The position numbers and the translations under genes are program-made. From Marinifilum sp. D737 (GTDB lineage Bacteria; Bacteroidota; Bacteroidia; Bacteroidales; Marinifilaceae), in contig NZ_JANQCD010000006.1 in the NCBI RefSeq assembly GCF_026672275.1, positions 1-64,000 on the forward strand: a DNA stretch of 64,000 nucleotides, in the 5' to 3' direction. The notes beneath the pieces are model-generated. The model ran no database searches, was not told where the DNA came from, and saw only the letters and a program-made list of their open reading frames with translations. This document shows, in pieces, positions 37,461 through 45,700 of the stretch. Positions within the stretch are counted from its first letter, which is position 1. Each line of letters opens with the position of its first letter.

Positions 37461-38513
37461 CTACCCCTCATTCACTACCTTATCGCTATTGCTTACGCCA
37501 GCATCCTCGAAACTAGCCATTTGATTCAGGAAGTTAACTGCTGATTCGATAATAGGATAAGCTACTGCAGCACCGGTTCCTTCGCCTAATCGCATACCCA
37601 AATCTAGAATTGCATTGGCATTTAAATGTGCTAGCATATGCTTGTGCCCATTTTCGTTTGATTTATGCGTGAAAATACAATATTCCAATACTTCAGGATT
37701 CATTTTAGATGCAGCCAAAAGTGCTGATGTAATAATAAATCCATCTACCATGATGATCATTTTTAGTTCGGCAGCCTTTAACATGGCACCTGCAATCATT
37801 ACAATTTCAAATCCACCAAAGTGAGCGAATATATTTTCAATAGATGAGTCTCCTTTATAGTTTTCAACGGCTGAATTCAAAATTTCATATTTTCTTTTCA
37901 AGCCTTCATCGTCCCATCCAGTTCCTCGTCCAACACACTCCTTTAAATCTACATCAGCCAATAAATGTAATAAAACAGCTGCAGAAGAGGTGTTTGCAAT
38001 TCCCATTTCACCAAAACCTATGATATTGGTTCCGCCTTTGTGAGCTTGTTCTACCAAATCAGCTCCCCTTTTAATGGCAAGCTGAAACTGTTCTGAAGTC
38101 ATGGCTGCACCATTAAGGTATGATTTGGTTCCATGGGCAATCTTGGCATCAATTACATTCCACTCTTTGTCGAAATCGTAGTTTACACCTGCATCAACAA
38201 TTTTGATATCAATACCATTCTGACGACCAAATACATTAATGGCAGCGCCTCCAGCCATAAAGTTGGCAACCATTTGCCAGGTTACTTCCTGTGGATAAGG
38301 ACTAACGCCATCTAATGCAATGCCGTGATCTCCAGCAAAAACCATTATTGTTGGTTGTTTTAATTCAGGAGTTAAGGTGTTTTGAATACAACCTATTTTA
38401 ACCGCCAATTGTTCCAACATTCCTAATGAACCAATGGGTTTGGTTTTAAAATCAATTTTGTGTTGAAGTTGTTCTATCAACTCTTTGTTTGGAGTTTTTA
38501 TATCGAAATTCAT
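37461..38513 (-). CDS. cobT: CobT paralogue 1: nicotinate-nucleotide-base phosphoribosyltransferase
   Basis: A 350-residue CobT-family enzyme that transfers phosphoribose from nicotinate mononucleotide to the lower-ligand base (typically 5,6-dimethylbenzimidazole). It has KPIGSLGMLE, VFAGDHGIALDGVS, GFGEMGIANTSS with Glu169, and MRLGEGTGAA with catalytic Glu311. All expected catalytic residues are kept, including the Met after Glu169 as in Salmonella CobT. It follows its paralogue by 23 nt. Confidence 0.93.
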   Translation of the reverse strand: MNFDIKTPNKELIEQLQHKIDFKTKPIGSLGMLEQLAVKIGCIQNTLTPELKQPTIMVFAGDHGIALDGVSPYPQEVTWQMVANFMAGGAAINVFGRQNGIDIKIVDAGVNYDFDKEWNVIDAKIAHGTKSYLNGAAMTSEQFQLAIKRGADLVEQAHKGGTNIIGFGEMGIANTSSAAVLLHLLADVDLKECVGRGTGWDDEGLKRKYEILNSAVENYKGDSSIENIFAHFGGFEIVMIAGAMLKAAELKMIIMVDGFIITSALLAASKMNPEVLEYCIFTHKSNENGHKHMLAHLNANAILDLGMRLGEGTGAAVAYPIIESAVNFLNQMASFEDAGVSNSDKVVNEG

Positions 38514-38536
38514 ATTGAAATTGAGTTTAATCTGGT

Positions 38537-39583
38537 TTATTTTTCTTCTTTTGCTTCGCTAACGCCAGCATCCTGAAAGGAAGCCATCTCGTTCATAAAT
38601 TGAGCTGCACTCTTTATTAAAGGAAAGCAAACCATTGCTCCTGTTGCTTCGCCCAAACGCATGCCAATGTCAAGAATTGGTTCACCACCCATGATATTCA
38701 GCATTTTAATGTGAGCTTGTTCATTCGATTTGTGTGCAAATAAGCAATAATCCTTAATCTTAGGATTGATTTTGAATGCTGCCAGTAATGCTGATGTAAT
38801 GATAAAACCATCAATTAATAGTGTCATTTTCAGTTCGGCGGCTTTTAACATGGCCCCAACAATCATCACAATTTCAAATCCTCCAAAGTGAGTAAGTACA
38901 TCAATTGGATCATTAAATTTATTGTATTTTGAAAGGCCTTCGTTTAAAAGATCGAATTTACTTTTTACACCATCTTTATCTAATCCAGTACCTCTGCCAA
39001 CACACTCCTCCAAAGAAATATCTCCTAAAATACTAAGTATTAGTGAAGCTGATGAAGTATTTCCAATTCCTTTTTCACCGAAAATAATGAAATTACAACC
39101 ATTTTGGTGAATTTCTTCAATCACTTCGGCACCGCGTTTAATTCCTTCCAAGCATTGCTCTTTGGTCATTGCAGCTTCAAAACGGTAGTTTTTAGTACCG
39201 TAGGCTAACTTTCTGTTAATTATAGGAAGGCTTGGATCAAAATCATGATCAACACCCGCATCAACTACATTAAATTTGATGCCATGTTGTTTGGCAAATA
39301 CAGTTGATGCTGCACCACCTTCCATATAATTATATAGCATTTGGTAGCTAACAGATTTTGGATAAAAACTAACTCCATCATCAGCAATACCATGATCTCC
39401 TGCAAATACAACCACATTAGGATTGGTAATCTTTGGATTTAGGCTATTTTGAATTTTCCCCAATTGGAAAGCAATTTTTTCCAACATTCCTAACGAACCA
39501 ATGGGCTTGGTTTTCGTATCAATCTTCTCCTGTAATTCTTTATTTAAATTGTCTGATAAAGAATCAATTTTAAATTCTATCAT
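38537..39583 (-). CDS. cobT: CobT paralogue 2
   Basis: A 348-residue second CobT-family protein, similar to paralogue 1 over its whole length (KPIGSLGMLEKIA, VFAGDHGIADDGVS, MRLGEATGAM with Glu312). In the base-pocket motif it reads GEKGIGNTSS: Lys171 follows Glu170, where the neighbour has Met. Tandem CobT homologues form the ArsAB heterodimer that activates phenolic bases in Sporomusa and Veillonella, so these two may be partners, or each may handle a different base. It starts 3 nt after the lipoprotein amidotransferase gene. Confidence 0.9.
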   Translation of the reverse strand: MIEFKIDSLSDNLNKELQEKIDTKTKPIGSLGMLEKIAFQLGKIQNSLNPKITNPNVVVFAGDHGIADDGVSFYPKSVSYQMLYNYMEGGAASTVFAKQHGIKFNVVDAGVDHDFDPSLPIINRKLAYGTKNYRFEAAMTKEQCLEGIKRGAEVIEEIHQNGCNFIIFGEKGIGNTSSASLILSILGDISLEECVGRGTGLDKDGVKSKFDLLNEGLSKYNKFNDPIDVLTHFGGFEIVMIVGAMLKAAELKMTLLIDGFIITSALLAAFKINPKIKDYCLFAHKSNEQAHIKMLNIMGGEPILDIGMRLGEATGAMVCFPLIKSAAQFMNEMASFQDAGVSEAKEEK

Positions 39584-39586
39584 CTG

Positions 39587-40735
39587 TTAATTTCTATTTT
39601 TACCAAGAATATTTTTTAATTCAGTTAAACTTTTTTCTAACTGAATTTTGCAGTCATCGTTTGTTTCATTAGCGAATGCTACTTCCAAGTCGGCTAATGC
39701 ATCTGTTCTTTCCAATTTCACCAATGCAATTGATGCTTTGCTTCTTACATCAGCATCTTTATCACGTAATAAACCAGGAATCCATTTTTTGGAAGACCAG
39801 CAAGCCAATTCAATTACTTTATCGATTGCTTCCATTTTTTCTTCTTTCGATCCCGATAGGTTATTATAGTATTTTGATTGAAGATCCTGGATGTCTTTGG
39901 TATAAATGATTTCCTCCTTGAAGAAGTCAGGTCGCATTACAGATTTAGGATATTTTACCATTTCATTATTTGTAGCCCAACGAACAATACGAGGAAGCAT
40001 CCAACGCATACCGGGAGTACATTCCGGGTGACCAACAAAAGAAGCAACTTTTCCTTTACCAACTGTATTGGCTACAATAAATGGCCTGTTGTTAGTCATG
40101 TTTGCAGGTGTTCCTTCAACAGTGTGAACATCAGACAACATGGTTCCCAATGATCCTTCTTCAATTTCATCTTCCGCTGAAACCAAAACTGGTCCTTCGT
40201 AATACTGACAAAATGAAATTTCACGATCTTTTAATTCCGGAAAGATTTTTTCTCCTTCTTCCGTTAAAGAGAATTTTGCCAAACCATGTCCACGGTGGTC
40301 ATGTTCAATATCAATGGCTTTATAGCCAGTAAGATTTAAACTTGGATAGTTAGGTGTATTGGTCATGATATATGCTCCGGCGCAAATACCAACTACAGCT
40401 ACACCTTTGTTTTTTACCAAAGAAACAACTCTTTCAATGCCGACTTCACCAAGACTCATGGTTTCACTTCTTCCACTTCCACCAGGGAATACAATTGCAT
40501 CAAAATCAAGAATTTCATCAGATACAATCTGACTTGCACGAATCACTTCGCAATCAATTTTTGGATCAATTTTTAAAGCTTCAACAGCATCAGTAATACA
40601 CCATGGGCTATCACCATTTTTATCAAATACACCAACCTTAATTCTATTTTCGGCTTTTGTAGGAACTCTTTTACAAGAGAATGTTGTAAATAATAGAGCA
40701 ATTAGTAGTGCTCCAATTGTAAGGAATTTGTTCAT
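39587..40735 (-). CDS. Lipoprotein with BPL_N-type glutamine amidotransferase-like domain
   Basis: A 382-residue exported lipoprotein (lipobox TTFSC, Cys21). Residues 32-258 form a class I amidotransferase-like domain of the BPL_N type: FPGGSGR oxyanion loop, nucleophile elbow VGICAGAY (Cys118) and VGHPE (His236, Glu238), so a full Cys-His-Glu triad is present. Residues about 283-375 look like HEAT-type helical repeats. It sits between cobU (18 nt) and cobT (3 nt) and must be co-transcribed, yet acts outside the cytosol. A role in corrinoid capture or processing at the envelope is inferred. Confidence 0.82.
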   Translation of the reverse strand: MNKFLTIGALLIALLFTTFSCKRVPTKAENRIKVGVFDKNGDSPWCITDAVEALKIDPKIDCEVIRASQIVSDEILDFDAIVFPGGSGRSETMSLGEVGIERVVSLVKNKGVAVVGICAGAYIMTNTPNYPSLNLTGYKAIDIEHDHRGHGLAKFSLTEEGEKIFPELKDREISFCQYYEGPVLVSAEDEIEEGSLGTMLSDVHTVEGTPANMTNNRPFIVANTVGKGKVASFVGHPECTPGMRWMLPRIVRWATNNEMVKYPKSVMRPDFFKEEIIYTKDIQDLQSKYYNNLSGSKEEKMEAIDKVIELACWSSKKWIPGLLRDKDADVRSKASIALVKLERTDALADLEVAFANETNDDCKIQLEKSLTELKNILGKNRN

Positions 40736-40753
40736 GTTAGTTTAGTTAGTGGT

Positions 40754-41269
40754 TTATTTTAGTGTGTTCTTTATTTCAAGTGGAATACCTGATATTACGA
40801 TGCTTACAATATCAGCCTTATTTGCAATGTATTGGTTAATTGTTCCTTGGATATCATTAAATCGCATTGCCATATCATTACCCGGATGACCACCCAGGCC
40901 TAATTCATTTGTTACAATAATCCAATCACAATCTTGTGCGAATATTTTATCCAGCTCTTCTTTGGCTTGAGCTATTGTTTTATCATCATCATTTTCATTA
41001 TCGAAGAAAAAATTATTGAGCCATAGCGTAATACAGTCTAGCAAGATGACTCTGTTATTTACATCATGCTGACTTAAGAACTTTTCTTCTTCGATGTTGG
41101 TCCATTGAGGTCCCCTGCGAGCTTTGTGTGCTTCAATTCTTTTTCTATGATTATCATCCCAAATCCGTGAAGTGGCCATATATACAGGATTTGAAGTTTT
41201 ACTTAAGATCAATTTTTCTGCGAATTCGCTTTTTCCAGATCTTTGTCCTCCCGTAATTAAATGAATCAT
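40754..41269 (-). CDS. cobU: Adenosylcobinamide kinase / phosphate guanylyltransferase
   Basis: A 171-residue bifunctional enzyme: phosphorylates adenosylcobinamide, then adds GMP to give AdoCbi-GDP for CobS. P-loop GGQRSGKSEFAE (residues 7-18), the guanylylated-His region around RIEAHKARRGPQW, and NELGLGGHPGNDMAMRFNDIQGTINQ. Full length. Confidence 0.94.
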   Translation of the reverse strand: MIHLITGGQRSGKSEFAEKLILSKTSNPVYMATSRIWDDNHRKRIEAHKARRGPQWTNIEEEKFLSQHDVNNRVILLDCITLWLNNFFFDNENDDDKTIAQAKEELDKIFAQDCDWIIVTNELGLGGHPGNDMAMRFNDIQGTINQYIANKADIVSIVISGIPLEIKNTLK

Positions 41270-41355
41270 AGCTAAATGTAAATATTATAATAAGAATTAT
41301 TTGTTATGGTGAATTTACGAATTTATAATTCCGACAAGAATATTTTTTTCCTTTT

Positions 41356-42303
41356 TTAAAACAGGCTATTCCATGGTAAGTAACAGGCTATAATAATTAG
41401 AATACCCACAAAACAAACAGCATGGTTAATGTATTTGATTTTATTGATTTCCTCATTTCTCAAAGGTCGATCATTCTCACCTATATAAGGCTTATTAACA
41501 CTAACTCCTCCATAATCATGAGGACCTCCAAATCGACAATTTAAAATTCCTGCCAATGCTGATTCAGGATATCCTGCATTAGGACTTGTGTGTGCTTTTC
41601 CATATTTAAATATGAATTTTAAACCTCGATAACTTAGTGTAACAGAAGTCATTAAAAAAGCAGTGATCCTTGCTGGTATAAAATTAACTACATCGTCCAA
41701 ACGTGCTGCGAACCTGCCAAATAATATGTACTTGTCATTTTTGTAACCAATCATGGAATCCATGGTGTTAATCATTTTGTAGCACATCATGCCAGGAACT
41801 CCACCTATTGCATAATAAAATAGAGGAGCAATAACACCATCCGATAAGTTCTCTGATAGAGTCTCAAATACTGCCAATCGAATCTCTTGTTCAGACAATT
41901 GGGATGTATCACGTCCAACAATCCATGATAGTCTTTTACGTCCTGCTTCCAAACCCATACTATTTAAATGGTGAAAGACTTCAATTCCTTCCTGCAAAAG
42001 ACTTTTGTTGGCCAATCCATAAAATACAAATACCGACGTAAAAATAAGGTATGCATATTCGTTTAACTGAAGTAGTAAATGTGAGCATAAGTAAAAAAAA
42101 GCAAATACCGATGATGCAAGCAACAAACACATAGTTGCACCTTTAATCAACCGATTCTTTCCTTTGTTCAACCATTTTGTCAGTATTGATATTGAATTTC
42201 CAAAACCAACTATAGGGTGAGGTAACTTTCTGGGATCTCCAAAAATTAGATCTAAAATATATCCAATAAGAAGGGGTATTATAATGTATTTAATTTGCTC
42301 CAT
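41356..42303 (-). CDS. cbiB: Adenosylcobinamide-phosphate synthase CbiB
   Basis: A 315-residue inner-membrane enzyme that attaches (R)-1-aminopropan-2-ol phosphate to adenosylcobyrate. Conserved DLIFGDPRKLPHPIVGFG near the N-terminus, IVGRDTSQLSEQEIRLAVFETLSENLSDGVIAPLFYY, and NAGYPESALAGIL. Five or so helices. It overlaps the cobD-like gene by 25 nt, showing translational coupling. Confidence 0.94.
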   Translation of the reverse strand: MEQIKYIIIPLLIGYILDLIFGDPRKLPHPIVGFGNSISILTKWLNKGKNRLIKGATMCLLLASSVFAFFYLCSHLLLQLNEYAYLIFTSVFVFYGLANKSLLQEGIEVFHHLNSMGLEAGRKRLSWIVGRDTSQLSEQEIRLAVFETLSENLSDGVIAPLFYYAIGGVPGMMCYKMINTMDSMIGYKNDKYILFGRFAARLDDVVNFIPARITAFLMTSVTLSYRGLKFIFKYGKAHTSPNAGYPESALAGILNCRFGGPHDYGGVSVNKPYIGENDRPLRNEEINKIKYINHAVCFVGILIIIACYLPWNSLF

Positions 42304-43310
42304 TTTTGTAATGCATCAATTAGCAACTGATTTTTTTCTTCATTTAATGTTGCCACGCGAATATAAGAAGAATTTAGTCCACGGAAATTTTTAGCATCGC
42401 GAATCAGGATACCAAATTCAGAAATTAGGTAGTTTTTTAACTCTGTTGAGTCACCTTTTTCTAGTTCGATTAAAAAATAGGAAGTTTTTGTAGGGTGAAT
42501 TTTAAGGCCTGAAATTTTGGCCAATTTTTTAGTGAATTTTTCTGTGCTTGATTTATAATGTATTACAGGAGGCAAAACATCCGCTTTGTGCTGAATCAGG
42601 TATTTTCCAGCCTCAATTGCTAGTGAATTTACCGTCCATGGAGCCTTGTAGAATTCAATTTTCTGCACCAATGCCTTGTTTGCAATCAAATATCCCAATC
42701 TCAGGCCGGGAATTGCGAAGTTTTTAGTGAGAGATTTTACGATGATAAGATTTTGATGTATTTTGATCAATTCTATTGAAGATGAAATTGTATCGGTAAA
42801 ATCTATATAGGCTTCATCAATTACAAAAACTGAATTTGGATGATTCTGTAATATAAGATCCAAGTCTTTTTGCAATAAAATATCACCAGTTGGATTATTA
42901 GGATTACAGATCCAAATAAGGTCCGTATCGAAGCAGGAAGAAGAGGACAAGTCTTTCCAGTTCATAAAATGAAGTTTGTGATTATTGATTTTACAAGCAT
43001 CTTCGTATTCCGAAAATGTAGGAACAACAATGGTAGAGCTCGTATTACCATAGCATTGGGCAATAAGATAAAAAGCTTCAGTAGCACCGTTTACAGCCAT
43101 CAACATGTTGGTTTCAACATCAAGATCTTTCGCCAAAACATGAATAAAACTCTCTGCTGAAGCTTCAGGATAGGAGTCTATGGCATTCCAATTTTTTATC
43201 AGATGCTTTTTTAAAGCTTCGGAATATCCACCGTACCAGACGTTGGTGCTAAAATTGGCTTTAATGTCCTGTTTATATTTGTATCCATCATCTCCGTGTC
43301 CTTGTAACAT
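42279..43310 (-). CDS. cobD: Threonine-phosphate decarboxylase-like PLP enzyme
   Basis: A 343-residue class I/II aminotransferase-fold protein beginning MLQGHGDDGYKYKQDIKANFS. WICNPNNPTGD and VIDEAYIDFTD bind cofactor, and Lys in VKSLTKNFAIPGLRLGYLI forms the Schiff base. In this operon it should decarboxylate L-threonine O-3-phosphate to aminopropanol phosphate for CbiB. The family also includes histidinol-phosphate aminotransferase; the HGDD start and context favour CobD. ATG 43310 is preferred to a TTG at 43373. No cobalamin riboswitch fits in the 149 nt upstream. Confidence 0.87.
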   Translation of the reverse strand: MLQGHGDDGYKYKQDIKANFSTNVWYGGYSEALKKHLIKNWNAIDSYPEASAESFIHVLAKDLDVETNMLMAVNGATEAFYLIAQCYGNTSSTIVVPTFSEYEDACKINNHKLHFMNWKDLSSSSCFDTDLIWICNPNNPTGDILLQKDLDLILQNHPNSVFVIDEAYIDFTDTISSSIELIKIHQNLIIVKSLTKNFAIPGLRLGYLIANKALVQKIEFYKAPWTVNSLAIEAGKYLIQHKADVLPPVIHYKSSTEKFTKKLAKISGLKIHPTKTSYFLIELEKGDSTELKNYLISEFGILIRDAKNFRGLNSSYIRVATLNEEKNQLLIDALQKWSKLNTL

Positions 43311-43373
43311 GTTGTTATATAGTGTGTAAAGGTTATAGTGTATAAAGATATTACTTTTGGTAATTTCTTTCAA

Positions 43374-43415
43374 AAAAGAATGAGTTTACAGATGTAATTA
43401 CAAATGTAAACTCAT
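43374..43415 (-). terminator. pyrD terminator containing TTTACA/TGTAAA motifs
   Basis: ATGAGTTTACA (43380-43390) pairs with TGTAAACTCAT (43405-43415), followed on the minus strand by a T-rich tract. The stem also contains two TTACAnATGTAA-like units, matching the motif array upstream of the XRE gene, so it may be an operator as well as a terminator. Confidence 0.65.
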
Positions 43416-43459
43416 TATATATCAATTAAAGAATTATTTCTTTAATAAGTAAGGTTTAA

Positions 43460-44374
43460 TTACTGAACTTGTAAAGCGCCAATTAAATCATTGATATCTT
43501 GAATGTTGTGGCGTTTCATATAGTCTTCTATGCCCACAACTACCTTTTCAGTAATCTGTGGATCGATAAAATTCGCTGTTCCAATTTGAATTGCGGTAGC
43601 ACCTGCCAAAATAAACTCAATGGCATCTTTGGCGTTCATTATGCCTCCTAATCCAACTATTGGAATGTTAACGGCATTAAATACTTGCCATACCATTCTA
43701 AGAGCAACTGGCTTTACTGCAGGACCTGATAATCCTCCAGTAACGGTTGATAATAAAGGCTTTCTGGTTTCTGCATCAATAGCCATGCCCAATAGGGTGT
43801 TGATTAATGATACTGAGTCAGCTCCTTCAGCTTCAACAGCTTTCGCTATTTCAGTAATATCCGTAACATTCGGCGATAGTTTTACCATTAAGTGTTTTTT
43901 ATACACCTCTCGAACTGCTTTTACCACCGAAGCAGCAGATGCACAGCTGGTTCCGAATGCCATACCACCTTCCTTCACATTAGGACAAGAGATATTCAAC
44001 TCAATGGCTGGAATGTGCTCCAACTCGTTAATCATAGCAGCTGTTTCTACATAATCTTCAATTACTGATCCTGAAACATTAACTAAGATGTTGGTATCGT
44101 AGTGCTTAATTCGCGGATAAATTTCATTGCAGAAGTTTTCAACTCCTTTATTTTGTAATCCTACTGCATTTAGCATTCCTGAAGGCGTTTCTGCCATTCT
44201 TGGATAAGGATTTCCTTCTCTATGGTGTCTGGTGGTACCTTTTACTAAAATACCGCCTAAATTGCTTAAATCGATAAAATCTTCGAACTCTTCACCGAAC
44301 CCGAAGGTTCCAGAAGCGGTCATTACTGGGTTCTTTAAGCTTAGATCTTTAAGTTTTACTCCTAAATTTACCAT
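43460..44374 (-). CDS. pyrD: Dihydroorotate dehydrogenase B, catalytic subunit
   Basis: A 304-residue class 1B FMN enzyme oxidising dihydroorotate to orotate. [16 protein letters not shown] at the start; [13 protein letters not shown] with the catalytic Cys typical of class 1; [40 protein letters not shown] for FMN phosphate. ATG 44374 overlaps the pyrK stop by 7 nt, so the subunits are coupled; the longer frame to 44419 would lie inside pyrK. PyrK passes electrons to NAD. Confidence 0.95.
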   Translation of the reverse strand: MVNLGVKLKDLSLKNPVMTASGTFGFGEEFEDFIDLSNLGGILVKGTTRHHREGNPYPRMAETPSGMLNAVGLQNKGVENFCNEIYPRIKHYDTNILVNVSGSVIEDYVETAAMINELEHIPAIELNISCPNVKEGGMAFGTSCASAASVVKAVREVYKKHLMVKLSPNVTDITEIAKAVEAEGADSVSLINTLLGMAIDAETRKPLLSTVTGGLSGPAVKPVALRMVWQVFNAVNIPIVGLGGIMNAKDAIEFILAGATAIQIGTANFIDPQITEKVVVGIEDYMKRHNIQDINDLIGALQVQ

Positions 44375-45132
44375 TTCAGATCGTTTATATTGAATACCGG
44401 TCCTTCGGTACAAGTACATTTATTACCTTCTGTTGTTTCAGTTACGCAGCATAAACAAGCTCCAAATCCACATGCCATAGTATTTTCAAGCGAAACTTCG
44501 CAAGGAATGTTATTTTGTGCAGAATATGCCGCAACTGCCTTCATCATTGGCTCCGGACCACATGTAAATACGTAATCAAACTTTTCTTTCTCCAATACAG
44601 AATGTTGGGTTGGGTATCCTTTCTCACCAAAAGAACCATCTTCTGTAGTAACCAGAATATTACCGTATTCTTTATAAGCATCAAGCTCTACGGCATCTTT
44701 TTCTGATCTAACACCAAGAAGTGTAGTTACCTTATTACCTGCTTCTTTAAGATGTTTTGCAAGATATAGCAAGGGAGCCACACCGCAACCACCACCAACA
44801 AGTAATGTATTGGCATTATTTGGAATGGAATATTGATTACCCAATGGATAAACAATGTTTAATGTATCACCTTCTTTTAGTTCACCCAATTTTTTGGTTC
44901 CATCACCAATTTTTTTGATATACAAGCTAATTGTATTGCGCTCATAATCTACAAAATGGATCGATAATGGTCTTCTAAGGAAGGTTGTGTTGGAATCTTT
45001 TACCAAAACGTTTACAAATTGTCCTGGACGTATTTCCGGAAGTGGCTCTAAGGCCTTTACATCCAGCACAAAATGCTCATCGTTCAGCTCTTTTCTTTGT
45101 AGTACCTCAAAGTCTTGTACTAATTTTTTCAT
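44368..45132 (-). CDS. pyrK: Dihydroorotate dehydrogenase electron-transfer subunit
   Basis: A 254-residue ferredoxin-reductase-like subunit. FAD domain (1-100; [12 protein letters not shown]), NAD domain ([19 protein letters not shown]) and a C-terminal [2Fe-2S] site whose four cysteines lie in [12 protein letters not shown] and NKCTC. It forms a heterotetramer with PyrD. ATG 45132 is chosen; the open frame to 45240 would run into the XRE gene. Confidence 0.94.
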   Translation of the reverse strand: MKKLVQDFEVLQRKELNDEHFVLDVKALEPLPEIRPGQFVNVLVKDSNTTFLRRPLSIHFVDYERNTISLYIKKIGDGTKKLGELKEGDTLNIVYPLGNQYSIPNNANTLLVGGGCGVAPLLYLAKHLKEAGNKVTTLLGVRSEKDAVELDAYKEYGNILVTTEDGSFGEKGYPTQHSVLEKEKFDYVFTCGPEPMMKAVAAYSAQNNIPCEVSLENTMACGFGACLCCVTETTEGNKCTCTEGPVFNINDLKW

Positions 45133-45193
45133 GGTGCCTAGCAATATTATATCTGTTAAGAATAAATCCAGGCAAAGATAATTCAAAAAATGC

Positions 45194-45631
45194 TTAAGAT
45201 GGGTTGTATTCCCTAAAAGTTTTATCAGTATAAAACACAACTACCTTTTCTATTTGTTTACCAGGAACGAACACGTTCATTTCTGAGAAGGATTCAGGCT
45301 GATTTACAGGCTTTGTAGGTGTTTCCTTTTTTAATTTAGGAGGTTGAGGAGTAATATTAGGTGTATCTTCTTCCTTTTCAAATTGAATCATCTCATTCTC
45401 GAAAAGTTTAGAGGTTTCTTGTGATGTGTACATTTCACCTTCTCCAAAAATAATCCAATCAATGTTGACATGAGGGAAGGATCGTCTTATTTTTTGCACA
45501 AAATCGAGGCTCGGCTTGTTTCTGCCTGATAATATATGAGATATACTGGAGCGCTGCACGCCAATTGTATCGGCAAATTTTGAAGATGTTAAGCCTTCAC
45601 TGTTTATTAATTGAACGATTCTATCTTTCAT
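45194..45631 (-). CDS. XRE-family transcriptional regulator
   Basis: A 145-residue regulator with an HTH domain (residues 1-68; GLTSSKFADTIGVQRSSISHILSGRNKPSLDF), a proline-rich linker (about 90-115) and a short tail, KQIEKVVVFYTDKTFREYNPS, that looks like a conserved interaction motif. It lies 61 nt before pyrK in the same orientation and could be co-transcribed with pyrKD. A strong promoter and about 1 kb of motif-rich DNA precede it, so autoregulation is plausible. ATG 45631 is chosen because the TTG at 45700 is the -33 element. Confidence 0.85.
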   Translation of the reverse strand: MKDRIVQLINSEGLTSSKFADTIGVQRSSISHILSGRNKPSLDFVQKIRRSFPHVNIDWIIFGEGEMYTSQETSKLFENEMIQFEKEEDTPNITPQPPKLKKETPTKPVNQPESFSEMNVFVPGKQIEKVVVFYTDKTFREYNPS

Positions 45632-45670
45632 AGGTTGATATTTTACAGATGTTAACTGTGTCTGTCGATA

Positions 45671-45700
45671 CAAAGGTAAAATTAAATTTACAAAAAGCAA
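45671..45700 (-). promoter_or_regulatory. Promoter of the XRE regulator
   Basis: On the minus strand TTG (45700-45698), exactly 19 nt, then TACCTTTG (45678-45671). TTTACA (45687-45692) lies in the spacer, and another TTTACA (45642-45647) lies in the leader next to an ACAG-N7-CTGT dyad. These are good candidate operators for the regulator itself. Confidence 0.72.

Noticed and set aside
40372-40596. Open frame opposite the lipoprotein gene, rich in His, Leu and Gln
   Set aside because: Composition is that of an antisense shadow and the real gene on the other strand has clear motifs.
43311-43459. Cobalamin riboswitch upstream of the cobD-like gene
   Set aside because: Only 149 nt, largely filled by the pyrD terminator hairpin, and no B12-box-like sequence found.
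43620-44054. 144-codon frame antisense to pyrD
   Set aside because: Shadow of pyrD; low-complexity Ala/Thr/Ser composition and no promoter.
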